Assembly (NCBI GenBank): GCA_001695595.3 | Contig: MBPM02000044.1 | Location: 434,001-498,000, forward strand | Length of the DNA stretch: 64,000 bases | Origin: Plasmopara viticola | Taxonomy: Eukaryota; Oomycota; Peronosporomycetes; Peronosporales; Peronosporaceae | Reading direction: 5' to 3' | Shown: piece by piece, positions 63,690 to 64,000 of the stretch | Layout of the letters: each line of letters opens with the position of its first letter | Numbering within the stretch: position 1 is the first letter of the stretch | The notes under the pieces: generated by a model | Seen by the model: the letters and a program-made list of their open reading frames with translations, nothing else | Told to the model about the DNA's origin: nothing | Databases searched by the model: none | Translations under genes and position numbers: made by a program

Positions 63690-64000
63690 AACATTTTCTG
63701 CTAGCCAAACTAAAGGAACTTCGAAGAAGTTAGCTCTTCATCCAGAAAACGCTAAGAAATGGAAAAGACTGTCCAAGCTGGTAAAGGGGTATCCATTGTT
63801 TTCTCACCTGGTGAAATCGCTGCTTCATTAAATATAGACGGAGACGCTCTTACGGGGTCTGGAATGAGTGGACGGTCGCTATGGAGTTGGAATAAGGATA
63901 AAGCGTGGCCATGGCTAAAGAAAATGTTTGGCCTGTAGTTAAACCACTGGTATCTGGTGTTGTAGATCAAAGCGCTCAAGCTCTTGGAACGTATACAGGC
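63690..64000 (+). pseudogene. Glycine-rich minor virion protein, broken, cut by window edge
   Basis: Successive frames encode a basic stretch (TSKKLALHPENAKKWKRLSK), then QAGKGVSIVFSPGEIAASLN and GDALTGSGMSGRSLWSWNKD, then VWPVVKPLVSGVVDQSAQAL. The K-rich, 'kG-kgv-i-lspgEi' and Gly-rich pattern resembles small core or membrane-active minor capsid proteins of PLVs and adenoviruses. That is an inference from style and position. It runs off the right edge. Confidence 0.4.

Larger units (their letters stand above)
53946..64000. mobile_element. Decayed endogenous Polinton-like virus (PLV), right end beyond window
   Basis: The block encodes the morphogenetic set of Polinton-like viruses: adenain-like protease (55178-55531), major capsid protein (55626-57329), fibre-like protein (57447-60046), packaging ATPase (60151-60905), penton-like minor capsid protein (60905-61840) and small unknown genes. 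It is AT-rich, densely packed and uses TATA boxes next to starts, unlike the surrounding host DNA. Most genes are broken, so it is a fossil. No DNA polymerase, primase or integrase is visible; these may lie beyond 64000. Terminal inverted repeats were not identified. The left edge is placed where the CRN duplicate ends. PLVs and Mavericks are known as integrated elements in many protists, including oomycetes. Confidence 0.8.

Overview
ORGANISM. The window looks like a gene-poor, repeat-rich stretch of an oomycete genome (Peronosporales: Phytophthora or a downy mildew). The evidence is three Crinkler (CRN) effector genes with LFLAK-type N-termini and HVLV motifs, one RxLR-type secreted protein, a eukaryotic U6 snRNA gene, a nuclear tRNA with pol III boxes, a LINE remnant and a GC-rich SINE-like family. 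No species is claimed.

LAYOUT. 1-43 kb is mostly degenerate AT-rich repeat sequence. The only long intact genes there are a SET/MYND (SMYD-like) methyltransferase gene at 9.9-11.5 kb (+) and a multi-pass membrane/leucine-rich-repeat protein gene at 24.1-26.2 kb (-). A transposon-associated ORF (22.8-24.0 kb) and a LINE reverse-transcriptase tail (33.4-34.3 kb) are broken. Several old repeat families recur, including a 1.6-kb inverted pair (5.5-7.1 and 15.9-17.6 kb). Seven copies of a ~320-bp SINE-like element lie at 0.4, 9.5, 11.9, 27.1, 43.6, 46.6 and 47.3 kb.

43-53.2 kb is an effector cluster on the minus strand: an RxLR-type gene, a CRN with an HNH-nuclease C-terminus, its degraded duplicate, a CRN with a PD-(D/E)XK nuclease C-terminus and a CRN with a kinase C-terminus. 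Broken virus-type genes (48.6-49.9 kb) sit between the CRNs. At 53.2-53.6 kb a U6 snRNA gene and a tRNA-Trp gene lie between two matching 249-bp copies of a CRN 5' end.

53.95-64 kb (running off the right edge) is a decayed integrated DNA virus of the Polinton-like virus (PLV) type. It has an adenain-like cysteine protease, a major capsid protein, a fibre-like protein, an FtsK/HerA-type packaging ATPase, a penton-like minor capsid protein and several unknown genes. Most are broken by frameshifts or by in-frame TAG, TAA and TGA codons; the protease ORF is intact. The left part is a ~540-bp tandem duplication in which a 26-bp segment carrying a TATA-like sequence and a start codon is inverted between the two copies.

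HOW IT FITS TOGETHER. The methyltransferase and membrane/LRR genes look like ordinary host genes. The right third combines effector paralogues, pol III genes and viral DNA whose boundaries coincide with small duplications, suggesting that integration, template switching and effector copying happened in the same place. The most unusual items are the PLV next to U6/tRNA-Trp, the 26-bp micro-inversion, the CRN flanked by duplicated viral sequence, the tRNA-Lys fragment inside a CRN pseudogene, and the SINE-like family with a visible paralogous empty site.
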